Counted from the first letter of the stretch, positions 1 to 9,176 are shown. The stretch is DNA of 64,000 nucleotides from Pseudomonas vanderleydeniana (GCF_014268755.2 NZ_CP077093.1:5608501-5672500), one strand, 5' to 3'. Notes: generated by a model not told the origin, from the letters alone. A program made the numbers and translations.

Positions 1-1949
1 GCGGCGCTCGCCGCCTGGACCCGCACACCACGCAGTGCCAGCGGGATCAGTACGACGATGATCAACGCGTTGAACACGATGGCCGAAAGGATCGCGCTCT
101 GCGGGCTGGCCAACTGCATGATGTTGAGCACGCCGAGCTGCGGATAGATCGCCGCGAACAGTGCCGGCAGGATCGCGAAGTACTTGGCCACGTCGTTGGC
201 GATCGAGAAGGTGGTCAGCGCACCACGGGTCACCAGCAGCTCCTTGCCGATCTGCACTACGTCCAGCAGCTTGGTCGGGTCGCTGTCGAGGTCGACCATG
301 TTCGCCGCTTCGCGGGCAGCCTGCGTACCATCGTTCATCGCCATGCCGACGTCGGCCTGCGCCAGTGCCGGGGCGTCGTTGGCCCCGTCGCCGCACATCG
401 CGACCAGCCGACCGTCGTTCTGCTCCAGGCGGATGCGGGCCAGTTTCTTCTCCGGCGTGGCCTCGGCCAGCACGTCGTCGACCCCGGCCTCGGCAGCGAT
501 CGCCGCCGCCGTCAGCGGGTTGTCACCGGTGACCATGACGGTGCGAATACCCAGCTTGCGCAGTTCGGCGAAACGCTCGCGGATGCCCGGCTTGACCACG
601 TCCTTGAGGTGGATGACACCGAGCAGCTTGCCTTGGGCGCAGACCAGCAGCGGCGTCCCGCCACTCTGGGCGATCTTGTCGATCTCGCGGGACAGTGCCG
701 GCTGCAGGTCGGCGCGTTTCTGGCCGAGGAAGGCCAGCAGCGAATCCACCGCGCCCTTGCGGTACACCCGCCCCTGGTGGTCGACACCCGACAGGCGGGT
801 TTCGGCACTGAACGGCACCGCGGTCAGTTCCGCGGCCGCCGGCTCCGCCTGTGGATAAAGATCCCGCAGGTACTCGACGATGGATTTGCCTTCGGCGGTT
901 TCATCGGCCAGCGAGGCCAGCAGGGCCCCCTCGGCCAGTTCGCGAACCGGTACGCCAGGCGCCGGGTGGATCGCCGAGCAACGGCGGTTGCCGAAGGTGA
1001 TGGTGCCGGTCTTGTCCAGCAGCAGCACGTGCACATCACCAGCGGCCTCTACCGCACGACCGGACTTGGCGATCACGTTCAGCCGCACCAGGCGGTCCAT
1101 CCCGGCGATACCGATGGCCGACAGCAGGCCGCCGATGGTGGTCGGGATCAGCGTCACCAGCAGCGCCACCAGGAACACCAGCGGCAAGCTGCCGCCAGCG
1201 AAGTGGGCGAACGGCTGCAGGGTCACCACCACCAGCAGGAAGATCAGGGTCAGGCCGATCAGCAGGATATCCAGCGCGACCTCATTGGGTGTTTTCTGCC
1301 GCTTGGCACCTTCGACCAGGGCGATCATGCGGTCCAGGGTCGACTCGCCGGGGTTGCTGGTGATGCGCACCAGCAACCAGTCGGAGACCAGCCGGGTGTT
1401 GCCGGTCACCGCCGAGCGGTCGCCGCCGGACTCGCGGATCACCGGCGCCGATTCGCCGGTGATGGCCGCTTCGTTGACCGCGGCGATACCTTCGATCACC
1501 TCGCCGTCACCGGGAATCATCTCACCGGCCTCGACCCGGACCACGTCGCCCTTGCGCAGGCTGCTGGCAGGCACCACCTGGAAGCTGTTGTCGGCCTTGC
1601 GACGCCGGGCGCTGAGCCCCTCGCTGCCGGCCTTGAGGCTGTCGGCCCGGGCCTTGCCGCGACCTTCGGCCAAGGCTTCGGCGAAGTTGGCGAACAGCAC
1701 GGTGAACCACAGCCAGAGGGCGATCTGTACCGCAACGAAGGTCGGCACGGCGCTGTTGGGGACCAGGCAGAGGACGGTGGTCAATACCGCCGTCAGTTCC
1801 ACCACCAGCATCACCGGCGCCCGCTGCAACTGGCGCGGATCGAGCTTGACGAAGGCCTGCACCAGCGCCGGCCGCCACAGGTCGGCGAAGGTAGTCTTGG
1901 GCTGTGCGACGACAGCCGGTTTTGTCGCAGGAAGAGGCATGTTCATCAT
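1..1949 (-). CDS. kdpB: Potassium-transporting P-type ATPase subunit B, partial (C-terminus off the left edge)
   Basis: Catalytic subunit of the high-affinity K+ pump KdpFABC; it hydrolyses ATP in the cytoplasm and couples this to K+ import through KdpA. The minus-strand reading frame begins [11 protein letters not shown] and stays open to base 1, about 649 codons; family members are about 680-690 aa, so roughly the last 35 residues and kdpC lie outside the window. Visible hallmarks are the actuator motif TGES, the phosphorylation motif DKTGT near residue 310, and [16 protein letters not shown] of the P domain. The start follows a GAGGA ribosome site, 7 nt after the kdpA stop, so the genes are co-transcribed. 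ATGs at 1949, 1946 and 1940 are all possible starts. Confidence 0.97.
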   Translation of the reverse strand, partial: MMNMPLPATKPAVVAQPKTTFADLWRPALVQAFVKLDPRQLQRAPVMLVVELTAVLTTVLCLVPNSAVPTFVAVQIALWLWFTVLFANFAEALAEGRGKARADSLKAGSEGLSARRRKADNSFQVVPASSLRKGDVVRVEAGEMIPGDGEVIEGIAAVNEAAITGESAPVIRESGGDRSAVTGNTRLVSDWLLVRITSNPGESTLDRMIALVEGAKRQKTPNEVALDILLIGLTLIFLLVVVTLQPFAHFAGGSLPLVFLVALLVTLIPTTIGGLLSAIGIAGMDRLVRLNVIAKSGRAVEAAGDVHVLLLDKTGTITFGNRRCSAIHPAPGVPVRELAEGALLASLADETAEGKSIVEYLRDLYPQAEPAAAELTAVPFSAETRLSGVDHQGRVYRKGAVDSLLAFLGQKRADLQPALSREIDKIAQSGGTPLLVCAQGKLLGVIHLKDVVKPGIRERFAELRKLGIRTVMVTGDNPLTAAAIAAEAGVDDVLAEATPEKKLARIRLEQNDGRLVAMCGDGANDAPALAQADVGMAMNDGTQAAREAANMVDLDSDPTKLLDVVQIGKELLVTRGALTTFSIANDVAKYFAILPALFAAIYPQLGVLNIMQLASPQSAILSAIVFNALIIVVLIPLALRGVRVQAASA

Positions 1950-1956
1950 CAGGTCC

Positions 1957-3666
1957 TCAGCTCTTGAACCCAAGAGCGGCCATACTCAAATGTTCGGCGA
2001 TCGGCCCCAGGGCCAGGGTCGGCAGGAACGTCAGGCCACCGACCAGCAGGATGGTCACGGTCAGCAGGGTGACGAACAGCGGGCCGTGGGTCGGGAAGCT
2101 GTTCTGGCCGACCGGCACGGTTTTCTTCATCGCCAGGCTGCCGGCCAGGGCCAGTACCGGAAGGATGTAGCCGAAGCGGCCGAGCAGCATGCTCAGGCCC
2201 AGCATCAGGTTGTGGAACGCGGTGTTGCCACTGAAGCCACCGAACGCCGAGCCGTTGTTGGCACTGGCCGAGGTGTAGGCGTACAGCAGCTGGCTGAAGC
2301 CGTGGGCACCGGGGTTGCTGACCGCAGCGGCCGGGCCGGGCAGGCTGGCGGCGATCGCGCCCAGCACCAGGGTACCGATCGGCATTACCAGCAACGTCAC
2401 CACCAGCAGTTGCACTTCCCGGGCCTGGAGCTTCTTGCCCAGGTACTCAGGAGTCCGGCCGATCATCAGGCCGGCGAGGAATACCGCGATCAGCACGTTC
2501 AGCAGCATGCCGTAAAGGCCCGCGCCGACACCGCCGAAGATCACTTCGCCAACCATCATGTTGACCAGCGCCACCATGCCGCTCAGCGGGCTGAGGCTGT
2601 CATGCATGGCGTTGACCGAACCGTTGGAGGCCGCCGTGGTGGTCACCGACCAGAGCACGCTGCCGGTGGTACCGAAGCGGGTTTCCTTGCCTTCGAGCGG
2701 GGCGGTCTGCTCCACCACCGGGTTGTTCAGCGTCGGGTTCGGCTGGTACTCGGCATACAGCGAGACGGCGCCACCGATCAGCAGCAGGGCCAGCATGCAG
2801 CCCATGATCGCGCGGCTCTGGCGCAGGTCCTTGACGTAATGGCCGAAGGTGAACACCAGCGCTGCCGGGATCAGGATGATCGAGGCCAGTTCGAACAGGT
2901 CGCTCCAGGCCGTCGGGTTCTCGAACGGATGCGCCGAGTTGACGCCGAAGAAACCACCGCCGTTGGTTCCCAGTTGCTTGATGGCGATCTGGCTGGCGGC
3001 CGGGCCGAGCGGAATCACCTGGTCGGCGCCCTGCAGGGTGACGGCATTGACGTAATGGGCAAAGGTCTGCGGCACGCCCTGCCAGACCAGGAACAGCGCC
3101 AGCAGCAGGCACAGCGGCAGCAGGCCATAGAGGGTCGCACGGGTCATGTCGACCCAGAAGTTCCCCAGGGTCGACGCCGAGCGCCGGGCAATGCCCCGGC
3201 ACAACGCGACCAGTACGGCCAGGCCGGTGGCGGCACTGACGAAGTTCTGCACGGTCAGGCCGATCATCTGGCTCAGGTAGCTGAGGGATGCCTCGCCGCT
3301 GTAGTTCTGCCAGTTGGTGTTGGTCATGAAACTGACCGCGGTATTGAACGCCAGCGTCCACTCCTGGCCCGGCAGGTTCTGCGGGTTGAGTGGCAGGTAC
3401 TGCTGCAGTTGCAGGATCGCGAACAGCAGCACGAAGCCGGCGAAATTGAAGGCCAGCACCGCCAGGGTGTATTTCTGCCAGCTCTGTTCGGTCTGTTCAT
3501 CCACCCCGGACAGGCGATAACAGGCCCGTTCCACTGGCCCCAACACCGGTGTCAGCCAGGTGCGCCGACCTTCCATCACGTTGTAGTAGAAGCGTCCCAG
3601 CGCAGGTGCCGGCAACAGCACCAGTGCCAGGAAGGCCAGGATCAGCCAATAGTCATAACCATGCAT
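1957..3666 (-). CDS. kdpA: Potassium-transporting ATPase subunit A
   Basis: K+-binding, channel-like subunit of KdpFABC in the inner membrane. The product of 569 aa starts [10 protein letters not shown] and has about ten hydrophobic segments, with the selectivity-filter-like [10 protein letters not shown] and [19 protein letters not shown] typical of KdpA and the SKT family. An open frame extends further upstream to 3846, but the start at 3666 is preferred because it follows AGGAG at proper spacing, gives the family N-terminus, and sits 11 nt after kdpF. It is followed directly by kdpB. Length agrees with the usual 560-570 aa. Confidence 0.97.
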   Translation of the reverse strand: MHGYDYWLILAFLALVLLPAPALGRFYYNVMEGRRTWLTPVLGPVERACYRLSGVDEQTEQSWQKYTLAVLAFNFAGFVLLFAILQLQQYLPLNPQNLPGQEWTLAFNTAVSFMTNTNWQNYSGEASLSYLSQMIGLTVQNFVSAATGLAVLVALCRGIARRSASTLGNFWVDMTRATLYGLLPLCLLLALFLVWQGVPQTFAHYVNAVTLQGADQVIPLGPAASQIAIKQLGTNGGGFFGVNSAHPFENPTAWSDLFELASIILIPAALVFTFGHYVKDLRQSRAIMGCMLALLLIGGAVSLYAEYQPNPTLNNPVVEQTAPLEGKETRFGTTGSVLWSVTTTAASNGSVNAMHDSLSPLSGMVALVNMMVGEVIFGGVGAGLYGMLLNVLIAVFLAGLMIGRTPEYLGKKLQAREVQLLVVTLLVMPIGTLVLGAIAASLPGPAAAVSNPGAHGFSQLLYAYTSASANNGSAFGGFSGNTAFHNLMLGLSMLLGRFGYILPVLALAGSLAMKKTVPVGQNSFPTHGPLFVTLLTVTILLVGGLTFLPTLALGPIAEHLSMAALGFKS

Positions 3667-3677
3667 AACCGCCGCTC

Positions 3678-3767
3678 CTAGTTCCGATCCGCGCGCAACA
3701 GCGCAACCAGTAGATAGATGAACAGCGCCACTGCCAGCAGCAGTGACACCGCGTCCAGAATGCCCAT
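3678..3767 (-). CDS. kdpF: K+-transporting ATPase small subunit KdpF (29 aa)
   Basis: A single-helix peptide that stabilises the KdpABC complex in the membrane. It reads MGILDAVSLLLAVALF followed by IYLLVALLRADRN: one hydrophobic helix with a basic C-terminus, the expected KdpF form and size. GGAG lies 7 nt before the ATG. It is the first gene of the kdpFAB operon and is too short for routine ORF calling. Its position immediately before kdpA is diagnostic. Confidence 0.95.
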   Translation of the reverse strand: MGILDAVSLLLAVALFIYLLVALLRADRN

Positions 3768-4135
3768 GGGATTTCTCCGTGATACGGCGATTGCCGCGTG
3801 TGGAGCCATTGTCGGAAGGAAGGCCGTAAAGGAACGAGAGCGACACCCGGGGCGATACGTAAAGAAGGCGTAAAGAGTCAATTTACGTAGGCATTACACC
3901 CTAGAATCCCCAGGAAGCTGACCCGGACCCGGTGCGAGCAGGGGTTCTGGGCGCCCCGCCGCTTTGTGTCAAAGTCGTTACATAACTGACAACCAGTCAA
4001 CATGCGGCGCCTGTAGCTTCCTGCGCAGCTACACTTGAAACGGGCACCCCGCCTGTGGGCCGGGCCCTCTTATTCGTGCAACGACCTCGCGGGGCGCTTT
4101 GCGTTTCGCGGCTTTACCGGCAGATAATCACACGC
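3768..4135. other. Divergent intergenic region between kdpF and the response regulator
   Basis: About 370 bp with no convincing gene. It holds the KdpE-like tandem repeat near kdpF, TTGACT on the minus strand close to it, and a small hairpin TGTAGCT/AGCTACA at 4012-4033. It must contain promoters for both directions. No clear Shine-Dalgarno precedes the response-regulator ATG at 4136. Confidence 0.6.
3858..3876 (-). promoter_or_regulatory. Tandem direct repeat, candidate KdpE operator of kdpFAB
   Basis: CGTAAAGA occurs twice (3858-3865 and 3869-3876), 11 bp apart, so on the kdp coding strand it reads TCTTTACG CCT TCTTTACG. OmpR/KdpE-type regulators bind direct repeats about one helical turn apart, and the E. 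coli kdp operator is T-rich with TTTACA. It lies about 90 bp before the kdpF start. The assignment is inferred from position and shape; kdpDE is not in the window. Confidence 0.45.
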
Positions 4136-4900
4136 ATGCAGAACACTCCCGCACCTCTGGCCGACGTCAACAAACCGCTATCGCCGGGCGATGACAAGCG
4201 CTGGAATGTCCGCGCGCTGATCGTCGACGACGATATTCCGATCCGTGAGCTGCTGATCGACTACCTCGCCCGCTTCAGTATCCAGGCGGTCGGCGTGACC
4301 GACGGCGCGGCCATGCGCCAGGCCATGCAGTTGGAAACCTTCGACGTGGTGGTCCTGGACCTGATGCTGCCAGGCGAAGACGGCCTGTCGCTGTGCCGCT
4401 GGCTGCGCGCCGAATCGGACATCCCGATCCTGATGCTGACCGCGCGCTGCGAACCCACCGACCGCATCATCGGCCTGGAACTGGGTGCCGACGACTACAT
4501 GGCCAAGCCGTTCGAACCACGGGAGCTGGTGGCACGCATCCAGACCATCCTGCGCCGGGTGCGCGATGACCGCACCGAGCAACGAGCCAATATCCGTTTC
4601 GACAACTGGCGCCTGAACAGTGTGCTGCGCCAGCTGATCGCCGACGATGGCCTGGTGGTGCCGCTGTCCAACGCCGAGTTCCGCCTGCTGTGGGTATTCA
4701 TCGAGCGTCCGCGCCGGGTCCTGAGCCGCGAGCAGTTGCTCGACGCCGCGCGGGGCCGCTCCATAGAGGCGTTCGATCGCAGTATCGACCTGCTGGTCTC
4801 GCGGTTGCGGCAGAAGCTCGGCGACGATCCGAAATCGCCACAACTGATCAAGACCGTGCGCGGTGAAGGCTACCTGTTCGACGCACGAGACATCGGCTGA
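4136..4900 (+). CDS. OmpR-family response regulator
   Basis: Cytoplasmic transcription factor with an N-terminal receiver domain (acidic pair DDD near residues 31-33, phospho-acceptor D75 in VVVLDLMLPGEDG, conserved Lys in MAKPFEP) and a C-terminal winged helix ending SIDLLVSRLRQKLGDD...VRGEGYLFDA. The start MQNTPAPLAD gives 254 aa with an unusual 25-residue tail before the receiver; a GTG upstream at 4055 would add residues that look non-coding. The stop overlaps the kinase start (TGATG), so the pair is translationally coupled. It is divergent from kdpFAB, but the partner kinase has no KdpD domains, so this is not KdpE. Stimulus unknown. Confidence 0.9.
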   Translation: MQNTPAPLADVNKPLSPGDDKRWNVRALIVDDDIPIRELLIDYLARFSIQAVGVTDGAAMRQAMQLETFDVVVLDLMLPGEDGLSLCRWLRAESDIPILMLTARCEPTDRIIGLELGADDYMAKPFEPRELVARIQTILRRVRDDRTEQRANIRFDNWRLNSVLRQLIADDGLVVPLSNAEFRLLWVFIERPRRVLSREQLLDAARGRSIEAFDRSIDLLVSRLRQKLGDDPKSPQLIKTVRGEGYLFDARDIG

Positions 4901-5952
4901 TGCGGCCCCGCTTCAACACGCTGTTCGGGCGCCTGTTCGGCGTGTTGATGCTGGCCATCGTCCTGGCTCACCTGCTGGCCTTTCTCTGGTTCCGTCATTA
5001 CGGTGGTGGCCCGCCACCACCGCCGCCTCCGATGAACATGGCGCAAAACGCCGACCCGCGCTTCGGACCGCCGCCGCCCCACTTTCGTCATCCACCACGG
5101 CCATGGTTCGGCGGGCCGTTGGTGCCATTGACCTTCCAGCTCGTGGCCCTGGTCATTGCCGCCTGGTACGGTGCCAAGCTGCTCTCGCGGCCCATCCACC
5201 GCCTGAGCAAGGCGGCCGAGCGCCTGAGCGAGGACCTCGACAGCCCGCCGCTGGACGAAACCGGTCCGCAGGAAGCCCGGCAGGCGGCCGCCACCTTCAA
5301 CCTGATGCAGCAGCGTATCCGTGAGCAGGTGCAGCAGCGTGGCCGTATGCTCGGCGCGGTGTCCCATGACCTGCGCACGCCGCTGTCACGCCTCAAGCTG
5401 CGCCTGGAGCAGATCGACGATGTGAAACTGCAGGGCCAGATGCGCCAGGACCTGAACGACATGATCGGCATGCTCGATGCCACCCTGAGCTACCTGCACG
5501 AACAGCGCACCAGCGAAGCCATGCAATGGATGGACGTGCAGGCACTGGTCGAATCGCTGTGCGAGAACGCCCAGGACCAGGGGGCCCAGGTCCGCGCCAG
5601 CGGCCATTGCGCACCGCTGCTGGTACAGCCGATGGCCTTGCGTTCCTGCCTGAACAACCTGATGGACAATGCCCTGCGCTACGCTGGCGATGCCCTGATC
5701 ACCCTGGAGGACAGCCGGCGGCAATTGGTCATCCGGGTCATCGACCATGGCCCCGGCATCGCCGCCGACAAGCGCGAGGCGGTGTTCGAGCCGTTCTATC
5801 GCCTGGAAGGTTCGCGCAACCGCAACTCCGGTGGCGTCGGCCTGGGCATGACCATCGCCCGGGAAGCCGCGCAGCGCCTGGGCGGCGAACTGATGCTGGA
5901 AGAAACCCCCGGTGGCGGCCTGACCGCCGTGGTCACCCTGCCCCGCGCCTGA
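4900..5952 (+). CDS. EnvZ-type sensor histidine kinase with proline-rich periplasmic loop
   Basis: Membrane sensor, 350 aa. TM1 is about residues 10-31. A short periplasmic loop (about 32-72) carries a run of seven prolines and a second PPPPHFRHPPRP tract. TM2 is about 73-95, followed by a HAMP-like linker, the phospho-acceptor H156 in VSHDLRTPLSRL, the N box NNLMDNALRYAG, DHGPGIA, and GGVGLGMTIA of the ATPase domain. It is encoded with and overlaps the preceding response regulator, so it presumably phosphorylates it. The His- and Pro-rich sensor loop could bind metal, but nothing in the sequence proves this. Confidence 0.9.
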   Translation: MRPRFNTLFGRLFGVLMLAIVLAHLLAFLWFRHYGGGPPPPPPPMNMAQNADPRFGPPPPHFRHPPRPWFGGPLVPLTFQLVALVIAAWYGAKLLSRPIHRLSKAAERLSEDLDSPPLDETGPQEARQAAATFNLMQQRIREQVQQRGRMLGAVSHDLRTPLSRLKLRLEQIDDVKLQGQMRQDLNDMIGMLDATLSYLHEQRTSEAMQWMDVQALVESLCENAQDQGAQVRASGHCAPLLVQPMALRSCLNNLMDNALRYAGDALITLEDSRRQLVIRVIDHGPGIAADKREAVFEPFYRLEGSRNRNSGGVGLGMTIAREAAQRLGGELMLEETPGGGLTAVVTLPRA

Positions 5953-5960
5953 TCGCTGTG

Positions 5961-5976
5961 TGTACCGACCGGTACA
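5961..5976. promoter_or_regulatory. Perfect 16-bp palindrome TGTACCG-AC-CGGTACA
   Basis: The arms TGTACCG and CGGTACA are separated by AC, lying 9 bp after the kinase stop and about 90 bp before the EF-hand gene. The shape matches TetR-type operators, which often carry ACCG..CGGT halves. No TetR gene is in the window, so the binding factor is unknown. There is no T-run, so it is not a terminator. Confidence 0.45.
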
Positions 5977-6066
5977 AAGCCCACATACCCTCGACACCTG
6001 CCCTTGGGAGTCTGCATGAGCCGGTGCACCGTCATCGGCCTTGCCAACACTTAGGGAGTGAGCACC

Positions 6067-6906
6067 ATGATCGGTAGCGTCAGCAGTCTACTGAGCTACG
6101 TCGGCTACAACAGCACGACGACGGCCACGCAACGCCAGCAACAATTCCAGAAGCAACTGCTCGCCAAGCTCGACACCAACGGCGACGGCTCCATCAGCCA
6201 GGATGAACTGAACACCGCCCTGTCCAAGGACAGCGACAACAAGCTGCTCACCGACCTGAGCCAGAACTTCACTTCGCTCGACAGCGACAGCAGCGGTGGC
6301 ATCAGCCTTGACGAACTGGCCGCCCTCAAGCGCCCCGAGCATGGCGATCACGCCCCTGACACCCAGCTGGCCGATGCCCTGCTCAAGGCCCTGGACACCA
6401 ATGGCGACGGCACCGTCAGCAACGACGAACTGTCCACCGGACTGACCAATGCCGGCATCACCACCGACAGTTCCTCGCTGTTCTCGTCCCTGGACAAGGA
6501 CTCGAGCGGCAGCATCAGCGTTGACGAGCTGGCTGCGGCCTTCGCCCCGCCACCGCCGCCGGCGCAACTGTCGAGCAGCCAGCTGTTCAGCCAGCTGGAC
6601 AGCAATGGCGATGGCAGCATCAGCCAGGCCGAACTGGCCAGCGCACTGCAAGGCACCACCGACAGCTGTGCGACCAGCACCGCCACCACCAGCAGCACCT
6701 CGACGACGGCCAGTACCAGCAACACGGCCAGCGCCATGCTGCTCCAGGCCCTGGCCGACGCCAGCGGCACCACCAGCCGTACCACGACCCAGACGGCCCA
6801 GGACAACATCGCCGAAGCCCTCAGCCGGTTGCTCGTCAACCTCAACACCCAGTATCAGAACCGCAACACCGTGACGGCGACCAGCAGCACCGCGGCGGCG
6901 GCCTGA
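6067..6906 (+). CDS. Protein with five EF-hand Ca2+-binding loops
   Basis: The 279-aa product has canonical 12-residue EF loops at about 36-47 (DTNGDGSISQDE), 72-83 (DSDSSGGISLDE), 110-121 (DTNGDGTVSNDE), 143-154 (DKDSSGSISVDE) and 178-189 (DSNGDGSISQAE). All start with Asp and end with Glu, so all look competent for calcium. A PPPPP linker (161-165), a Ser/Thr-rich low-complexity stretch (about 196-225) and an Ala-rich tail follow. There is no Sec signal peptide; the N-terminus is Ser-rich. The start at 6067 has GGAG 8 nt upstream; a GTG at 6058 is in frame but overlaps that site. Function unknown; a calcium sensor or secreted protein is possible. Confidence 0.85.
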   Translation: MIGSVSSLLSYVGYNSTTTATQRQQQFQKQLLAKLDTNGDGSISQDELNTALSKDSDNKLLTDLSQNFTSLDSDSSGGISLDELAALKRPEHGDHAPDTQLADALLKALDTNGDGTVSNDELSTGLTNAGITTDSSSLFSSLDKDSSGSISVDELAAAFAPPPPPAQLSSSQLFSQLDSNGDGSISQAELASALQGTTDSCATSTATTSSTSTTASTSNTASAMLLQALADASGTTSRTTTQTAQDNIAEALSRLLVNLNTQYQNRNTVTATSSTAAAA

Positions 6907-6964
6907 TCCTGCGGCAGTGGGAGATGCGGGGTACCTAAAGTGCGGTGCCGATCTCACTGACGCC

Positions 6965-7055
6965 TTCGCGGGCAAGCCTCGCTCCTACAGAGTCTTAGTC
7001 GTGCACAGAACAGCTGTGCGACACAGGCTCTGTAGGAGCGAGGCTTGCCCGCGAA
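6965..7055. repeat. REP doublet (REPIN) with 28-bp perfect inverted arms
   Basis: The arms 6965-6992 and 7028-7055 are exact reverse complements around TGTAGGAGCGAGGCTTGCCCGCGAA, a typical Pseudomonas REP core. They lie between the convergent EF-hand and AI-2E-family genes, where the hairpin may also end transcription from both sides. Confidence 0.85.
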
Positions 7056-7103
7056 CAGGCCCGTAAGCCTTGCGCCTCCCCGGAATCCCCCCACAGACAA
7101 ATG

Positions 7104-8156
7104 TCAGGTCTTTTCCTCGCGCCGCCCCTGGCTCGCACTCCAGTCGAGCAGCAGGCTGTAGGCCACCGCCAACAGGGTCGGGCCGATGAACAGGCCGATG
7201 AAGCCGAAGGTGATCAGCCCGCCGAACACCCCCAGTAACACCACCACCAGCGGCAGGTTGCCACCGCGACTGATCAGGTACGGCTTGAGCACGTTGTCCA
7301 CGCCACTGATGATGAACGTCCCCCAGATCCCCAGGAACACCGCCATGCCGTACTCGCCCTTCCAGGCCAGCCAGGCCGTGGCCGGAATCCACACCAGCGG
7401 CGGCCCCATGGGGATCAGGCTGAGCAGGAAAGTCGCCAGCCCCAGCACCAGGGCCCCAGGTACTCCGGCGATGAGGAAACCGATCAGCGCCAGCAGCGCC
7501 TGAGCCGCCGCCGTACCGATCACGCCGTTGACCACCCGCTGCACCGTACCGGCCACCAGTTCCTGGTAGTAGCCGGCACGCTCGCCGATCAGCCGCTCCA
7601 GCAGGCTGAGCACGAACGCCGCCAAGCGCGGGCCGTCCCGATAGAAAAAGAACACGAAGAGGATGCTCAGGGTCAGCTCGAGGATGCCGCCGCCAATCTG
7701 CGCACTGCGCGCCAGCAACCAGTTGCCGACCTGCCCCAGGTACGGCTTGACCGTCACCATCAGCGCGGCCCCCTGCTGGTCGACGGTGTCCCAGAAGCCG
7801 ACCAGGCGCTCGCCGACGATCGGCACTCCGGCCAGCCAGGTCGGGGCCGCAGGCAGGCCGTCGACCTGGACGTCCTTGATGAAGGACACCGCATCGCGCA
7901 CGTGGTCCGCCAGGTTGAGCCCCAGCCACACCAGCGGCGCCGCCACCAGGACGATCCAGCCAAGGGTCAGGACCCCGGCCGCCAGCGACTCGCGCCCACC
8001 CAGCAGGCGTGTCAGCAGCAGCATCAGTGGCCAACTGGCGAACGCCAGCACCGCGCCCCAGAACAGCGCCGACCAGAACGGCGCCATGACCCACAGGCTG
8101 GCGCCAAACAGCACGAGGAGCAGTATCTGCACCAACAGCCGATCATTATTGAGCAT
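7104..8156 (-). CDS. AI-2E family (PerM/YdiK-type) inner-membrane permease
   Basis: Polytopic membrane protein, 350 aa, beginning MLNNDRLLVQILLLVLFGAS, with about eight hydrophobic segments and a long hydrophilic section near residues 65-150, the layout of the AI-2E exporter superfamily. The conserved C-terminal region GKGEYGMAVFLG-like / GVDNVLKPYLISRG / FGGLITFGFIGLFIGP is present, the last part being the family signature. GGA lies before the ATG. The substrate is not predictable: members include AI-2 exporter TqsA, E. coli YdiK and Na+/H+ antiporter-like proteins. Separated by a hairpin from the upstream gene. Confidence 0.88.
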   Translation of the reverse strand: MLNNDRLLVQILLLVLFGASLWVMAPFWSALFWGAVLAFASWPLMLLLTRLLGGRESLAAGVLTLGWIVLVAAPLVWLGLNLADHVRDAVSFIKDVQVDGLPAAPTWLAGVPIVGERLVGFWDTVDQQGAALMVTVKPYLGQVGNWLLARSAQIGGGILELTLSILFVFFFYRDGPRLAAFVLSLLERLIGERAGYYQELVAGTVQRVVNGVIGTAAAQALLALIGFLIAGVPGALVLGLATFLLSLIPMGPPLVWIPATAWLAWKGEYGMAVFLGIWGTFIISGVDNVLKPYLISRGGNLPLVVVLLGVFGGLITFGFIGLFIGPTLLAVAYSLLLDWSASQGRREEKT

Positions 8157-8192
8157 GGGGATTCCACAAAGAGATCAGACAAGGAAAGCTTA

Positions 8193-8218
8193 GGCGAACC
8201 CGCAAGCCCGGGTTCGCC
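8193..8218 (-). terminator. Hairpin after the DUF4892 gene
   Basis: The arms GGCGAACCCG (8193-8202) and CGGGTTCGCC (8209-8218) form a perfect 10-bp stem, 11 bp beyond the gene stop on the minus strand. The T-tract is weak, so termination efficiency is uncertain. Confidence 0.6.
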
Positions 8219-8228
8219 ATTCGCACCA

Positions 8229-9047
8229 CTATCGCAACAGCTCCAGGTGCAGGCCAGCGGTCCTGCTGTCACCCAGTTCCAGTCGGGAGCCCCTGACACC
8301 GGCAGCCACCAGCGCCTGGCGCCAGGCCTCGGCGGAAGCGCCCGACAGGCTGACACGGGAGGTGGTATCGAGATTCAGGCCTCGGGAAATCAGGGTGACC
8401 CAGGTTGCCTGCGGTTCGCCAGCCAGCTTCGGCAGGTCGAGCTTGCCAGTGTCACGCAACTCGCGCAGCAGGGTCGCCGAGGTAGGCAGCAACTCGCCCA
8501 ACGGCGCGTTCGCGGCGAACTGCTCGACGTGCAGGTAGGCCCGGCGGTTGCCACGGGTGATGCTGTACAGGGCCATCAGCGAATCATCCTGGGGCGCGGC
8601 CAGGCGCAACAGCAGGTAGGCCTGCTGGTCATCGGCCCCGGACAGCAGCGGATTGGCGAAAACCTCGTTGGCCCACAGGCTGTTCTCGCCGCAATCGCGG
8701 GCCTGGCACCAGAACAGCAACTGCGCGCCCTCCTTCTGCAGGGCCTCGCGTGCCGCCGTAAAGGCCTCGTTGGCCGTGTGTTCCGGGGGCAGCTCGTAGG
8801 TCACCGAGGTCATCTGTCCTCGGGCATTGACCTGTCCCTCGCTGCGCAGCCGATTGCTGATCTTGCGGATCGAGCCCTGTGGATAAATGCGTTCCAGCTC
8901 GGCCGGGGCCCGGTAATCGACGATCTGCGCATCGGCCAGGCGTGGTACCAGCGGCAGGTCATGGCTACCCGGAACGTCGGCGGCCAGCAGCACACCGCTG
9001 ATACAGGCCGGGGCGAGCGCCCAGGCCAGGGTTGTGGATAACTTCAT
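8229..9047 (-). CDS. DUF4892 family periplasmic protein
   Basis: The 272-aa product begins with a Sec-type signal peptide (MKLSTTLAWALAPACISGVLLA, cleavage near residue 23). The body has the DUF4892 pattern seen in pseudomonads: Ser-His-Asp-Leu-Pro near the mature N-terminus (GSHDLPLVPR), AQIVDY, and a paired Cys motif FWCQARDCGENSLWANEVF. No catalytic motif is evident. Function unknown. It has its own downstream hairpin and an upstream gap of 129 bp, so it is probably monocistronic or weakly linked to the hydrolases upstream. Confidence 0.8.
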   Translation of the reverse strand: MKLSTTLAWALAPACISGVLLAADVPGSHDLPLVPRLADAQIVDYRAPAELERIYPQGSIRKISNRLRSEGQVNARGQMTSVTYELPPEHTANEAFTAAREALQKEGAQLLFWCQARDCGENSLWANEVFANPLLSGADDQQAYLLLRLAAPQDDSLMALYSITRGNRRAYLHVEQFAANAPLGELLPTSATLLRELRDTGKLDLPKLAGEPQATWVTLISRGLNLDTTSRVSLSGASAEAWRQALVAAGVRGSRLELGDSRTAGLHLELLR

Positions 9048-9176
9048 CGGATCGGCAGTGCCTGGACAGAAGGCACGGGGGCCGGAACGGAACGAGATGG
9101 CATAGTGGCGGTAGCAAGGTCAGGCATGGTTGTCTCCCTTTCAACCCGCCCAGCCTCGACAGTTGCCGGGCGCAAG

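Noticed and set aside
880..3681. 933-codon plus-strand open frame opposite kdpA and kdpB
   Set aside because: It is the antisense shadow of high-GC kdp genes; Gln/Arg/His-rich composition and no domain, while the minus strand encodes full KdpA and KdpB.
4136..5952. KdpDE identity for the two-component pair beside kdpFAB
   Set aside because: The kinase is 350 aa with a small periplasmic loop and lacks the KdpD N-terminal and Usp domains; kdpDE normally follows kdpC, which is outside the window.
851..9041. Further TGTGGATAA (DnaA-box) matches at 851, 8878 and 9033
   Set aside because: All fall inside coding sequence of kdpB and the DUF4892 gene and fit codon use, so they are likely chance.
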